Below, in pieces: positions 41,909-49,465 of a stretch of 64,000 nucleotides of DNA. Numbering within the stretch: position 1 is the first letter of the stretch; each line of letters begins with the position of its first letter. The DNA comes from Microbacterium sp. Root553 (GTDB lineage: Bacteria; Actinomycetota; Actinomycetes; Actinomycetales; Microbacteriaceae): assembly GCF_001426995.1 (NCBI RefSeq), contig NZ_LMFY01000001.1, positions 236,240 to 300,239 of the forward strand. Direction: 5' to 3'. A program made the position numbers and the translations under genes. The notes beneath the pieces are model-generated. The model was not told where the DNA came from. It searched no databases and saw nothing but the letters and a program-made list of their open reading frames with translations.

Positions 41909-43194
41909 CCGTCGACCCGTACACCCCGCACAGCGGCGATCGACGCTACGGGGTGCTGCACTACGACCTCGCGATCGACTACCGTGTCACGACCAATCGT
42001 CTGGTCGGCACGGCCACCATCCGACTGCGGATGCAGGAGTCGGCCGCGCACATCTCCTTCGACCTGATCGGCCTCAAGGCGACGAAGGTGCGCGTGACCG
42101 GAGACCGCGCCGCGTCCTTCCGCCAGGACGATCGGCGGCTGAAGGTGATCTTCGGGGCGGAGCGTGCCAGCGGCCGGGAGGTCACCGTGTCGATCGACTA
42201 CACCGGAGCACCGGGGCCGCGGCGCACCCGATGGGGTCTGCTCGGCTGGGAGGAGCTCGAAGACGGCGTGATCGTCGCCTCGCAGCCGACCGGCGCACCG
42301 ACCTGGTTCCCGTGCAACGACATCCCCTCCGACAAGGCGACGTACCGACTCGCCTTCACCGCCGACCCCGAGTACACCGTCGTCAGCGGCGGTGCCGCCA
42401 CCCGGTCGACGCAGCGCGGTCGCACCCGCTGGACGTTCGAGCAGCCGGTGCCGACGGCCACCTATCTGATGACGGTGCAGATCGGCCAGTACGACGACGA
42501 CAGAGTCGCCCTCGGGGACACACCGGGACGTCTGTTCCACCCGCGCCCTCTGGCCACACGCGTGCGAGCAGACTTCGCCGATCTCCCGGCGATGATGTCG
42601 GCGTTCGTCGAAGCCTTCGGCCCCTACCCGTACGAGTCCTACAAGGTGGTCATCACCCCCGATGCCCTCGAGATCCCTCTCGAAGCCCAGGGCATGGCGA
42701 TCTTCGGCGCGAACCACATCGACGGGAGGGGCGGCAGCGAGCGCCTGATCGCCCATGAGCTCGCGCACCAGTGGTTCGGCAACAGCGTGGGAGTCGCCCG
42801 CTGGCAGGACATCTGGCTCAATGAGGGGTACGCCTGCTATTCGGAGTGGCTGTGGTCGGAGGCAGGCGGTGGTGCGACGGCGCACGCGAACGCCGTGGAG
42901 CATCACGCCCGGCTCCGGGCACTCCCGCACGACCTCGTGCTCTCGGACCCGGGCGCGGACGACATGTTCGACGACCGCGTCTACAAGCGGGGCGCGCTCA
43001 CCCTGCACGCCCTGCGCCTGACGGTCGGCGACGAGCTGTTCTTCGCCCTCACCCGCGAGTGGACGAGTCGGTTCGCCGGTCTCGCGGTGACGAGCGACGA
43101 CTTCCTCGGGCTGGTCGACGAGCTCGCCGGCTGGCAGGCACGCGAGCTGGTCCGCTCGTGGATCGACGAGCGCGCACTGCCCGCACTCCCCTGA
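41905..43194 (+). CDS. M1 family zinc metallopeptidase
   Basis: A 429-residue aminopeptidase-type enzyme without signal peptide or membrane helix, so probably cytosolic. The zinc site is HELAH at 284-288 with the third ligand Glu307 in WLNEGYACYS, and the substrate-binding loop EAQGMAIFG stands in place of the GxMEN motif. It is short for the family (no C-terminal helical domain), as in other actinobacterial members. The start overlaps the synthetase stop as ATGA, so the two are made together. The characterised epsilon-poly-lysine-degrading enzymes are zinc aminopeptidases, so trimming or self-protection is a reasonable inference. Confidence 0.9.
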   Translation: MTVDPYTPHSGDRRYGVLHYDLAIDYRVTTNRLVGTATIRLRMQESAAHISFDLIGLKATKVRVTGDRAASFRQDDRRLKVIFGAERASGREVTVSIDYTGAPGPRRTRWGLLGWEELEDGVIVASQPTGAPTWFPCNDIPSDKATYRLAFTADPEYTVVSGGAATRSTQRGRTRWTFEQPVPTATYLMTVQIGQYDDDRVALGDTPGRLFHPRPLATRVRADFADLPAMMSAFVEAFGPYPYESYKVVITPDALEIPLEAQGMAIFGANHIDGRGGSERLIAHELAHQWFGNSVGVARWQDIWLNEGYACYSEWLWSEAGGGATAHANAVEHHARLRALPHDLVLSDPGADDMFDDRVYKRGALTLHALRLTVGDELFFALTREWTSRFAGLAVTSDDFLGLVDELAGWQARELVRSWIDERALPALP

Positions 43195-43210
43195 ACCGGG
43201 CGAGCTCCCG

Positions 43211-43840
43211 TCAGCGGGGCGATCCGATGGCGAGGCTCAACGCATGGCCGGTGGGACCGCCGAGCGTGACGACGTCGATCGGGTCCCTGCGATCCCGAAG
43301 GACGGCCGACCACACCCCGGGGGCCGACGCATCCGATCGGACGCGCAGAGTCACCTCGGCGGGGTCGATCGCGAATCCGCGCCCATCGGCCTTCACCGCC
43401 GCCTCGATGCGCGTCCAGGCCGCGAGATCGGGCGCGTCCGCAGGGAAGAGCGGCGCGATCTCGGCGAGACGGCTCGCGTGGGTCAGGGGTTCGACGTCGA
43501 CCCCCAGAGACACGGATGCCGGGCCCACCGCCACCGCGACGAGATCATCGCCGTGGGTCACGCTCAGCGAGGATCCCGCGGTGCGCGGCCTGCCGTGCGG
43601 CCCACCGCATCGTTCGCAGGTGCTGTCGAGGGCCACGACACGCTCCCCGTCGTCGCGACGGAGGAGGTCGCGGATCAGCGCTCTACCGGCGAGGAACCCC
43701 TGGCGCTGCGCACCACCGAGCTGGAGCAGACGGTCGTGCTGGCGCCGCCCCATCGCGAGGACGTCGGTCGCATCGAATCCCTCGAGCCGTGACGGAGTCG
43801 TCCATGCCACGGTCACGCCCTGCCAGGCGAGCTCCCCCAT
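43211..43840 (-). CDS. 4'-phosphopantetheinyl transferase (Sfp-like)
   Basis: A 209-residue enzyme that would transfer phosphopantetheine from CoA to a carrier-protein serine. The magnesium motif is VSLGVDVEPL (Asp115, Glu117), followed by WTRIEAAVKADGRG with Glu146 and Lys150 (the W-x3-E-A-x2-K motif), and the CoA-contact SVTHGDD with His96. A four-cysteine-like CERCGGPHG precedes it, as in many actinobacterial Sfp enzymes. It is convergent with the synthetase operon and 16 bp from it, so its natural client is probably the Pls-type carrier domain. A 10-bp repeat just upstream supplies duplicated GGAGG ribosome-site sequence. Confidence 0.9.
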   Translation of the reverse strand: MGELAWQGVTVAWTTPSRLEGFDATDVLAMGRRQHDRLLQLGGAQRQGFLAGRALIRDLLRRDDGERVVALDSTCERCGGPHGRPRTAGSSLSVTHGDDLVAVAVGPASVSLGVDVEPLTHASRLAEIAPLFPADAPDLAAWTRIEAAVKADGRGFAIDPAEVTLRVRSDASAPGVWSAVLRDRRDPIDVVTLGGPTGHALSLAIGSPR

Positions 43841-43843
43841 GGT

Positions 43844-43871
43844 GCCTCCGCCTGCCTCCGCCTGCCTCTGC
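43844..43871. repeat. 10-bp tandem repeat at the PPTase ribosome site
   Basis: CCTCCGCCTG-type units are repeated almost three times. On the minus strand they read GGCGGAGGCA, giving several overlapping ribosome-site-like sequences before the ATG at 43840. Confidence 0.7.
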
Positions 43872-43895
43872 CGACGACGCCCCCGGGGCGCCGTC

Positions 43896-44195
43896 TCAGA
43901 TCTCGATGTCGACGGCGGCCCGTGCGGCGACGACCGAGCGCACGTACGCGACGACCTCTTCGTGCGCGGGGTGCACCTGGTACTCCTCGAGCGCCGCGAT
44001 CGAGTCGAAGTCCGCGACGAGCGTGACGTCCCAGTTGGTGTCGGGGTAGGCGACGTTCGCCCCGGCGGAGATCGCGCGCAGCTGCGGCACCACGCCGTCG
44101 AGGGCGTTCAGACGGCGCGCGACATCGGCGGCCTGCTCCGCGCGGAGGTCGGCGTCCTCGACCGCGAGCTTCCACGAGACGATGTGACGGATCAT
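43896..44195 (-). CDS. Dabb (dimeric alpha/beta barrel) family protein
   Basis: A 99-residue stress-responsive A/B barrel domain. RHIVSWKLAVED near the start and the mid-protein segment VAYPDTNWDVTLVADFDS are family features, and the C-terminal HPAHEEVVAYVRSVVAARAA completes the barrel. Family members are dimers; some bind heme or polyketide intermediates, most are uncharacterised. The ATG at 44195 has GGAG upstream and overlaps the glutaredoxin-like stop (ATGA), so it is the third gene of a coupled cassette. Confidence 0.85.
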   Translation of the reverse strand: MIRHIVSWKLAVEDADLRAEQAADVARRLNALDGVVPQLRAISAGANVAYPDTNWDVTLVADFDSIAALEEYQVHPAHEEVVAYVRSVVAARAAVDIEI

Positions 44196-44482
44196 CGGGG
44201 CTCCTTCTTCAGGGCGTCCTCGTTGACCGCGGCTTCGAGGGACTCCTTGAGGCGATCGGCGGAGAGACGCCAGTGCGCATGCAGCTCTCCGTCGATCAGC
44301 ACGACGGGGATCTTCTCCCACCACAGCGCGTAAAGGGCCGGGTCATCGGCGATCGACGCCTCGACGACCTCGATGCGCTCAGCCGCGGCGTCGGGAAGCT
44401 CGGCCACGACCGCATCGATGATCTCGGAGGCCACGTCGCACAGATGGCAGTCGGGCTTGCCGATGAGGGTCAGCGTGGTCAC
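44192..44482 (-). CDS. glutaredoxin family thiol oxidoreductase
   Basis: A 96-residue thioredoxin-fold protein. The active-site motif is KPDCHLCDVASEII (CxxC near residues 11-14), followed by the cis-proline strand WWEKIPVVLIDGEL. The family is annotated as DUF836/glutaredoxin-like. The start is GTG 44482, overlapping the rhodanese stop as GTGA; the stop overlaps the Dabb ATG. The rhodanese-glutaredoxin link suggests sulfur or thiol handling. Confidence 0.87.
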   Translation of the reverse strand: MTTLTLIGKPDCHLCDVASEIIDAVVAELPDAAAERIEVVEASIADDPALYALWWEKIPVVLIDGELHAHWRLSADRLKESLEAAVNEDALKKEPR

Positions 44483-44781
44483 GCCGAGGGCATCTCGATG
44501 TCGCGGCCCTGGGCGATCCACTCGCCGGTGCCGCCCTCGACGTTCGTGGCGTCGTATCCGCGGGACTCGAGCGCCTCGACGACACGCGCCGAACGGCCGC
44601 CGGCCTGGCAGATGACGTCGAACGACTCGGAGGGGAGTTCCTCGAGCCGGTTGCCGATCTCCGACATCGGGATGTTGACGGCGCCGGGAACGTGGCCCGC
44701 GGCGAATTCGTGCACCTCCCGCACATCGATGAGCGGGGTGTTCGAGCGCTCTGCGAGCTCGGTGACGGTGATCGACTTCAT
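44479..44781 (-). CDS. single-domain rhodanese
   Basis: A 100-residue sulfurtransferase-type domain. The sequence has NTPLIDVREVHEFAAGHVPG and the catalytic cysteine in the loop VICQAGGRSARV (six-residue active loop starting Cys-Gln-Ala-Gly-Gly-Arg). It probably moves sulfane sulfur in the cytosol, as in PspE/GlpE-like proteins. The ATG at 44781 has AGGAG nine bases upstream. First gene of a three-gene cassette with overlapping stops and starts. Confidence 0.92.
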   Translation of the reverse strand: MKSITVTELAERSNTPLIDVREVHEFAAGHVPGAVNIPMSEIGNRLEELPSESFDVICQAGGRSARVVEALESRGYDATNVEGGTGEWIAQGRDIEMPSA

Positions 44782-44825
44782 GGCATGCTCCTGCGACGCG
44801 GGGGAAACCGGGGGTAGAGACACAA

Positions 44826-44849
44826 AGCGCCCGTCCGGAGACAGGCGCT
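44826..44849 (-). terminator. bS22 terminator
   Basis: AGCGCC (44826-44831) pairs with GGCGCT (44844-44849), with further GTC/GAC pairing in the loop, and on the minus strand is followed by TTTGTGT. It lies 15 bp after the bS22 stop. Confidence 0.6.
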
Positions 44850-44863
44850 CGTGTCTGGTCGCT

Positions 44864-44962
44864 TTACTTCTTGTTGCGACGCTGGTGGCGAGTCTTACGA
44901 AGCAGCTTGCGGTGCTTCTTCTTCGCCATGCGCTTGCGGCGCTTCTTGATGACAGAACCCAC
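44864..44962 (-). CDS. small ribosomal protein bS22 (AURKAIP1/COX24 domain)
   Basis: A 32-residue, extremely basic protein: GSVIKKRRKRMAKKKHRKLL then RKTRHQRRNKK. It matches the actinobacterial bS22 protein seen in mycobacterial 30S structures and the AURKAIP1/COX24 domain, which binds near the decoding centre. Start is GTG 44962 with GAGG six bases upstream. It has its own promoter (extended -10 TGCTAGACT) and terminator. Too short for many gene finders but conserved in nearly all Actinobacteria. Confidence 0.93.
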   Translation of the reverse strand: MGSVIKKRRKRMAKKKHRKLLRKTRHQRRNKK

Positions 44963-44986
44963 GGAAACCTCACTAAGTCAGTGGCT

Positions 44987-45010
44987 GGGTGTCGTCGGTG
45001 ACGGACACCC
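44987..45010 (-). promoter_or_regulatory. hairpin in the bS22 5' leader
   Basis: GGGTGTC (44987-44993) and GACACCC (45004-45010) are perfect 7-bp arms with a 10-nt loop, in the ~70-nt leader between the promoter at 45042-45047 and the bS22 start. It may regulate translation of this ribosomal protein. Confidence 0.45.
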
Positions 45011-45041
45011 GGGTACGGGCACGGAAAAAATGCCTCGGATC

Positions 45042-45047
45042 AGTCTA
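45042..45047 (-). promoter_or_regulatory. bS22 promoter -10 element
   Basis: On the minus strand TGCTAGACT gives an extended -10 (TGn-TAGACT). No good -35 is visible, which is acceptable for an extended -10. The predicted leader is about 70 nt. Confidence 0.55.
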
Positions 45048-45130
45048 GCAAACCGCGGCGCCTTCACTGTACGCGATGCATCGTCGTCGATCGACGACGC
45101 GCAGGCGTGCTGCGGAGGGCCTCGATCCGA

Positions 45131-45322
45131 TCAACCGACGTCGGCGATCGGTCGCTGCAGCGCATCGGCCACAGCGGATTCAGGAACGCGGAAGCTGCGA
45201 CCGAAGCGGATGGCTGGCAGCTCACCCGCGTGCACCATCCGATAGACGGTCATCTTCGACACGCGCATGAGCTCGGCGACCTCGGCCACCGTCAGGAACC
45301 GGACATCAGGAACCTCGGGCAT
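45131..45322 (-). CDS. BldC-like small MerR-type DNA-binding protein
   Basis: A 63-residue helix-turn-helix protein: FLTVAEVAELMRVSKMTVYR then GELPAIRFGRSFRVPESA. This is the complete BldC/excisionase-type winged helix-turn-helix without an effector domain. In Streptomyces BldC controls the timing of development; in non-sporulating Microbacteriaceae the targets are unknown. The gene has a well-formed promoter at 45352-45381 and an AAAGGGG ribosome site. It is next to bS22, an order that recurs in Actinobacteria. Confidence 0.9.
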   Translation of the reverse strand: MPEVPDVRFLTVAEVAELMRVSKMTVYRMVHAGELPAIRFGRSFRVPESAVADALQRPIADVG

Positions 45323-45351
45323 CCCACGTACCCCTTTCTGGATTTGTGCAC

Positions 45352-45381
45352 ACTCTATGGGTTATCTGGGACGCATGTAAA
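45352..45381 (-). promoter_or_regulatory. bldC-like gene promoter
   Basis: On the minus strand -35 TTTACA (45381-45376) and -10 TAGAGT (45357-45352) are separated by 18 bp, giving a start about 25 nt upstream of the ATG at 45322. Confidence 0.65.
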
Positions 45382-45627
45382 CCCGTGTGGCCCGTGTGAT
45401 CAATGAGGCCCGCGGAGGCCGGCCATCGCCAGCGACCGTCCTCGTCTCAGCCCAGACATAGGATGTATGGCGGATCCGCCCAGTTTCGTCTGGGAACCTC
45501 TGATCACGACTCACGATGGCACCGTCAGAGTCGACGCGGGCTGGGGCCCGCGGCCTCGCCCCTGACGAAGAGCCCCCCGATTCGTCGGGGGCGATGTGCA
45601 TTCCGCCGCAGGTCCGCGGCAGCGCTG
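45382..45627. other. non-coding region with four inverted repeats
   Basis: The 45323-45627 gap contains the bldC-like promoter and then a run of dyads: CCCAGAC/GTCTGGG (45451-45494) around the palindrome GGCGGATCCGCC (45469-45480), CTCTGA/TCAGAG (45498-45530), GCGGGC-TGGG-GCCCGC (45536-45551), and CCCCCGA-TTCG-TCGGGGG (45574-45591). No convincing gene is seen. A small structured RNA is possible. Confidence 0.5.
45574..45591 (-). terminator. arsR-family gene terminator
   Basis: CCCCCGA/TCGGGGG, a 7-bp stem with a 4-nt loop, 37 bp after the ArsR-family stop on the minus strand. GACGAA (45564-45569) and TTCGTC (45581-45586) can form an alternative, mutually exclusive stem. Confidence 0.55.
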
Positions 45628-46044
45628 TCAGCCGCCGAAGCGCTTGAGCGCCGAGTCGACCACGTGCTTGGCGGACGCGACCGCGCGGCCCACCACCTCG
45701 GCCGCGTGCGCGGCCCCGTCGGGGAGCGGCTGGCCGGGGTACTCGATGTCGGGCGCGTCGTTCCCGTACGCGTCCATGAGGAAGGGGACCAGCCAGTCGT
45801 CGACGGCCTCGAGGGGCTCGACGGCGAGGCTGTAGAAGCGGCGCTGGCCGTCTTCGCGGACGCTGACCAGCTCGGCTTCGCGCAGCACCTTCAGATGCTT
45901 CGAGACCGTGGGCTGGCTGATGCCCAGATCGGCGACGATATGGCTGACGCTGGTGCCGGCATCCCCTTCGGTCGTGCGACGCAGGAGAAGCTGGAGGATG
46001 TCGCGCCTCGTACCGTCTGCGATCACGTCGAAGATGTCCGTCAT
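45628..46044 (-). CDS. ArsR/SmtB-family transcriptional regulator
   Basis: A 138-residue winged-helix regulator. DVIADGTRRDILQLLL, ISQPTVSKHLKVLREAELVS and REDGQRRFYSLAVEPLEAVD are the complete ArsR DNA-binding domain. No metal-binding cysteine pair is present, so it is probably not a classic metal sensor. The C-terminal ~45 residues form an extra tail. I start at ATG 46044, which has TACCCT 6 nt upstream on the minus strand (leaderless type). It is divergent from trkH; control of potassium uptake is possible but unproven. Confidence 0.88.
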   Translation of the reverse strand: MTDIFDVIADGTRRDILQLLLRRTTEGDAGTSVSHIVADLGISQPTVSKHLKVLREAELVSVREDGQRRFYSLAVEPLEAVDDWLVPFLMDAYGNDAPDIEYPGQPLPDGAAHAAEVVGRAVASAKHVVDSALKRFGG

Positions 46045-46145
46045 GTGATCAGGGTAGTCGTCCCCGGCACGGAGTACCATGACGAAGGCTCGGCGAACGA
46101 CGTCGTGCTGCCACGCACCGCACGGAGAGAACGAAGGGGGACGCG

Positions 46146-47576
46146 ATGTCGGGCATCGTTTCGGCGTCGTCGCCTCGACAGCGGCTCCAGAACGCCGCAT
46201 CGTGGAGCAAGCACATCATCACGTCGTCGCCCTCGCGCTTCGCGATCGTGATCTTCGCGATGCTCATCCTCGTCTTCACCGTGCTGCTGTCGCTGCCGAT
46301 CGCCTCCGCGACGCGCACGGTCACCCCGCTGGCGGACGCCCTGTTCACCGCCGTGTCGACGATCTGCGTCACGGGACTCGCGACGGTCGACATGGCGACC
46401 CACTGGTCTCCGTTCGGCCACGTGCTGATCTTCATCGGGGTGAACATCGGTGCGCTCGGCGTGCTGACGCTCGCCTCGCTGATGGGGATGCTGATCTCCA
46501 AGCGCCTCGGTCTGCGCGCGAAGCTCATGGCCGCCGGCGACACGAATCCGATGCGCGCACACGGCGGCGTCGTGAACGAGAGCCAGACCGTGCGACTCGG
46601 AGAGGTCGGTCAGCTGCTCACGACCGTCGCCCTCTCGGCCCTCATCATCGAAGGCGCCCTGGCGATCCTGCTCTACCCGGCGCTCGTCATGGCGGGCGTC
46701 GAACCGATCGCCGCTCTGTGGGAGGCGCCGTACTTCGCCGCGATGGCGTTCACCAACACGGGCTTCGCCCCCAACGCGGGTGGCGTCGCGGTGTTCGCCG
46801 ACGACTACCTCGTGCTCTCCCTGCTCATGGTCGGCGTGTTCCTCGGCAGCATCGGATTCCCCGTGATCTACACGCTCGCCAAGCACGTGTGGCACGTCAA
46901 GAAGTGGTCGCTGCACACCAAGCTCACGCTCGTCACCACCGTGCTGCTGTTCGTGCTGGGTGCCGTCGTCTTCCTCGTGCTCGAATACGCCAACCCGAAG
47001 ACCTTCGGGTCGATGGACGCGGCCGACACGACCTTCCAGGCCTTCTTCCTGTCGGCGATGACGCGCTCCGGCGGCTTCAACGTCATCGAGATGGACGACT
47101 TGAACGGCTCGTCGCTGCTCGCGGCCTCGATGCTGATGTTCGTCGGCGGCGGCTCGGCATCCACCGCCGGCGGCATCAAGGTGACGACGCTCGCCGTGCT
47201 CGCCATCGCGGTCTGGTCGGAGGCGAAGGGTCGCCAGTCGGTCGAGGCGTTCGGCCGCCGCATCCCCAGCGACGTGCAGCGGGTCGCGCTCAGCGTCGTG
47301 GCGTGGGGCGCGACGATCGTGGCGCTGTCGACGATCATCATCTCCCAGATCACCAAGGCCGACATCAGCCATGTGCTCTTCGACGTGATCTCGGCCTTCG
47401 GCACCGTGGGACTCTCGACCGGGTTGACGGCAGAGCTGCCCGATTCCGCCTCGTACGTCCTCGCGACCACCATCTTCATGGGGCGCGTTGGTACAGTGAC
47501 TCTCGCCGCGGCCGTCGCCGCGACATCGCGAACGCAGTACTACTCACTGCCCGTGGAAAGGCCGATCGTTGGTTGA
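46146..47576 (+). CDS. TrkH/KtrB potassium channel subunit
   Basis: A 476-residue membrane protein that forms the K+ path of a Trk/Ktr uptake system. Four P-loop regions with filter glycines are visible: STICVTGLATVD, MAFTNTGFAPN, AMTRSGGFNVIE and SAFGTVGLSTGLT, each between paired helices. The intramembrane-gate glycine/serine loop GGGSASTAGGIKV follows the third. The last eight bases overlap the trkA start, so the channel and its nucleotide-gated ring are coupled. Confidence 0.95.
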   Translation: MSGIVSASSPRQRLQNAASWSKHIITSSPSRFAIVIFAMLILVFTVLLSLPIASATRTVTPLADALFTAVSTICVTGLATVDMATHWSPFGHVLIFIGVNIGALGVLTLASLMGMLISKRLGLRAKLMAAGDTNPMRAHGGVVNESQTVRLGEVGQLLTTVALSALIIEGALAILLYPALVMAGVEPIAALWEAPYFAAMAFTNTGFAPNAGGVAVFADDYLVLSLLMVGVFLGSIGFPVIYTLAKHVWHVKKWSLHTKLTLVTTVLLFVLGAVVFLVLEYANPKTFGSMDAADTTFQAFFLSAMTRSGGFNVIEMDDLNGSSLLAASMLMFVGGGSASTAGGIKVTTLAVLAIAVWSEAKGRQSVEAFGRRIPSDVQRVALSVVAWGATIVALSTIIISQITKADISHVLFDVISAFGTVGLSTGLTAELPDSASYVLATTIFMGRVGTVTLAAAVAATSRTQYYSLPVERPIVG

Positions 47577-48240
47577 AGTCCTCCGGGGGGACGCTCCCGT
47601 CCTCGTCATCGGTCTCGGTCGGTTCGGCGCCGCGTGCGCGGGCGAGCTCGACCGCCTCGACCGCGAGGTGCTCGCGATCGACGACAACCTCGAACTCGTG
47701 CAGAAGTGGTCGGACCGGGTCACCCACACGGTGCAGGCCGACGCCAAGAACATCGACGCCCTGCGCCAGATCGGCGCGCAGGACTTCCAGGTCGCGGTCG
47801 TCGCGGTCGGATCCTCGATCGAGGCATCGGTGCTGATCACCGCCAACCTCGTCGACCTCAAGGTGCCGCAGATCTGGGCGAAGGCCGTCTCGCAGTCGCA
47901 TGGGAAGATCCTGGCCCGCGTGGGCGCGAACCACGTCATCTACCCCGAGCGCGAGGCCGGCGAACGTGTCGCCCACCTCGTCTCCGGCCGGATGCTCGAC
48001 TTCATCCGCTTCGACGACGACTTCGTGCTGGCCAAGATGTACCCGCCGAAGTTCATCCGCGGCGTCGGCCTGAACGAGTCCGGCGTGCGCACCAAGTACA
48101 AGGTCACCGTGGTCGGCGTGAAGAGCCCGGGCAAGCCGTTCCGCTACGCCGAGGCGAACACCATCGTGACCAACCACGACCTCATCATCGTGTCGGGCAC
48201 CAACAGCGACATCGAGCGCTTCGCGGCCCTCGACCGCTGA
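47569..48240 (+). CDS. TrkA/KtrA potassium uptake regulatory subunit (RCK)
   Basis: A 223-residue cytosolic gating ring protein. The RCK_N Rossmann motif is VLVIGLGRFGAACAGEL (about residues 11-27) with an acidic ribose-binding end (AIDDN), and the C-terminal RCK_C domain begins near residue 140. It binds ATP/ADP or c-di-AMP in the family. The start is TTG 47569, eight bases before the trkH stop, with GGAAAGG seven bases upstream. Confidence 0.95.
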   Translation: MVEVLRGDAPVLVIGLGRFGAACAGELDRLDREVLAIDDNLELVQKWSDRVTHTVQADAKNIDALRQIGAQDFQVAVVAVGSSIEASVLITANLVDLKVPQIWAKAVSQSHGKILARVGANHVIYPEREAGERVAHLVSGRMLDFIRFDDDFVLAKMYPPKFIRGVGLNESGVRTKYKVTVVGVKSPGKPFRYAEANTIVTNHDLIIVSGTNSDIERFAALDR

Positions 48241-48276
48241 GCCGCTCCCCGGCGTCTCGGCGTCGGTCGTCGCCGG

Positions 48277-48564
48277 TCAGGCGTCGATGTCGAGCGTCAG
48301 GTCGACGATGTCATCGATCGTGACGCTCTCGCGGTCCTGCAGCAGCTTCTTGATAGGCACGATGTAGCCGCCGTCCTTCGGCCAGAGCGCGGTCGTCACC
48401 GTGGTGCCCCCGATCGTCACCGATGCCGGGATCATGCCCCACCCGTAGGTGACGAGGCTCGCCACCTCGCCGATCATCGCGCTCTCCTCCGGCGGCACGG
48501 TGACGAAGTGGAAGGGCGCGGGACCGCGCCAGAACCAGATCGCCCCCGAGAACCGCACCCGCAC
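48277..48564 (-). CDS. DUF1905 domain protein
   Basis: A 95-residue single-domain protein. RVRFSGAIWFWRGPAPFHFV, the glycine-containing TYGWGMIPASVTIGG and ALWPKDGGYIVPIKK are the DUF1905 core, a small beta-barrel of unknown function. The start is GTG 48564, one base after the proC stop, with GGAG upstream, so the two genes are co-transcribed. It is convergent with trkA. Confidence 0.85.
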   Translation of the reverse strand: MRVRFSGAIWFWRGPAPFHFVTVPPEESAMIGEVASLVTYGWGMIPASVTIGGTTVTTALWPKDGGYIVPIKKLLQDRESVTIDDIVDLTLDIDA

Positions 48565-48565
48565 G

Positions 48566-49405
48566 TCAGGCTCCGGCGGCGAGCTCTCGTGCGCGCGCGA
48601 GGGCCGCATCGGCCGCTGCGGCGAACGTACGGTCCAGGTGCGCGTCCTGCAGCACGGCGACCGCCCGCTCGGTGGTGCCCTTCGGGCTGGTGACCCGACG
48701 ACGCAGCTCGGACGGCTCCTCCCCCGAGGCATCGAGCAGCGCGGTGGCCCCGATGAACGTCTGCTCGGCCATCAGGCGGGCGTCGGCCTCGCTGAACCCC
48801 ATGCCGACAGCGGCCTTCGTGAGCTCCTCGATCAGCAGGTAGACATAGGCGGGCCCCGAGCCCGAGATGGTCGAGAGCGCGTCGATCTGCGACTCGGGAA
48901 CCTCGACGACCGCGCCCACGGTCTCGAAGAGGCGGTGCACGAGGGCGAGATCGTCTGCGGACGCCGCCGCCCCCGCGGCCAGACCGGTGACACCCTTGCC
49001 GACCGTCGAGGGAGTGTTCGGCATCGAGCGGATCACCCGCACCTCTGCGCCCAGGTTGTCGGCGAACGTCTGCAGGGTGACCCCGGCGGCGAGGCTCACG
49101 ACGATCGCGTCGTCGGCCAGGTGCGATGCGATCTCCCGCAGCAGATCGGGCACCATGGCGGGCTTCACGCCGACCAGCACGATCCGGGCATCGGCGACCG
49201 CCTCGGCGTTGCCGTCGGCGGTCTCCGACAGCGCGATGCTCCTGACGCCGTCGAGATCGGCGAACGCCGCCGCCTTCTCGGGCGTGCGGTTCGTGGCGGT
49301 GATGCCACCGTCCACCGGAATGCCGGAGGCCACCACGCCGCGGAGGATCGCACCTCCCATCGAACCGGCACCGACGAACGCGAGGGAGGGAAGGGAGTCA
49401 GCCAT
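48566..49405 (-). CDS. proC: pyrroline-5-carboxylate reductase
   Basis: Last step of proline synthesis, NAD(P)H-dependent. The 279-residue protein has the dinucleotide fold FVGAGSMGGAILRGVV at residues 10-25, GVKPAMV, the RSMPNTPSTVGKGVTGL motif and the C-terminal signature DALSTISGSGPAYVYLLIEE followed by SPKGTTE. TAGGAT is 6 nt before the ATG on the minus strand with no ribosome site, a leaderless-type start. A DUF1905 gene follows in the same operon. Confidence 0.97.
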   Translation of the reverse strand: MADSLPSLAFVGAGSMGGAILRGVVASGIPVDGGITATNRTPEKAAAFADLDGVRSIALSETADGNAEAVADARIVLVGVKPAMVPDLLREIASHLADDAIVVSLAAGVTLQTFADNLGAEVRVIRSMPNTPSTVGKGVTGLAAGAAASADDLALVHRLFETVGAVVEVPESQIDALSTISGSGPAYVYLLIEELTKAAVGMGFSEADARLMAEQTFIGATALLDASGEEPSELRRRVTSPKGTTERAVAVLQDAHLDRTFAAAADAALARARELAAGA

Positions 49406-49465
49406 GTCGTCATCCTACGGCGGGCTCTTCCGGCGTCCGCGGACCAGCGGATCTAGACTCGTCGC

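Noticed and set aside
45362..45601. 79-residue minus-strand open frame upstream of the bldC-like gene
   Set aside because: It overlaps the bldC promoter and several dyads, has no ribosome site, and matches no family I recognise.
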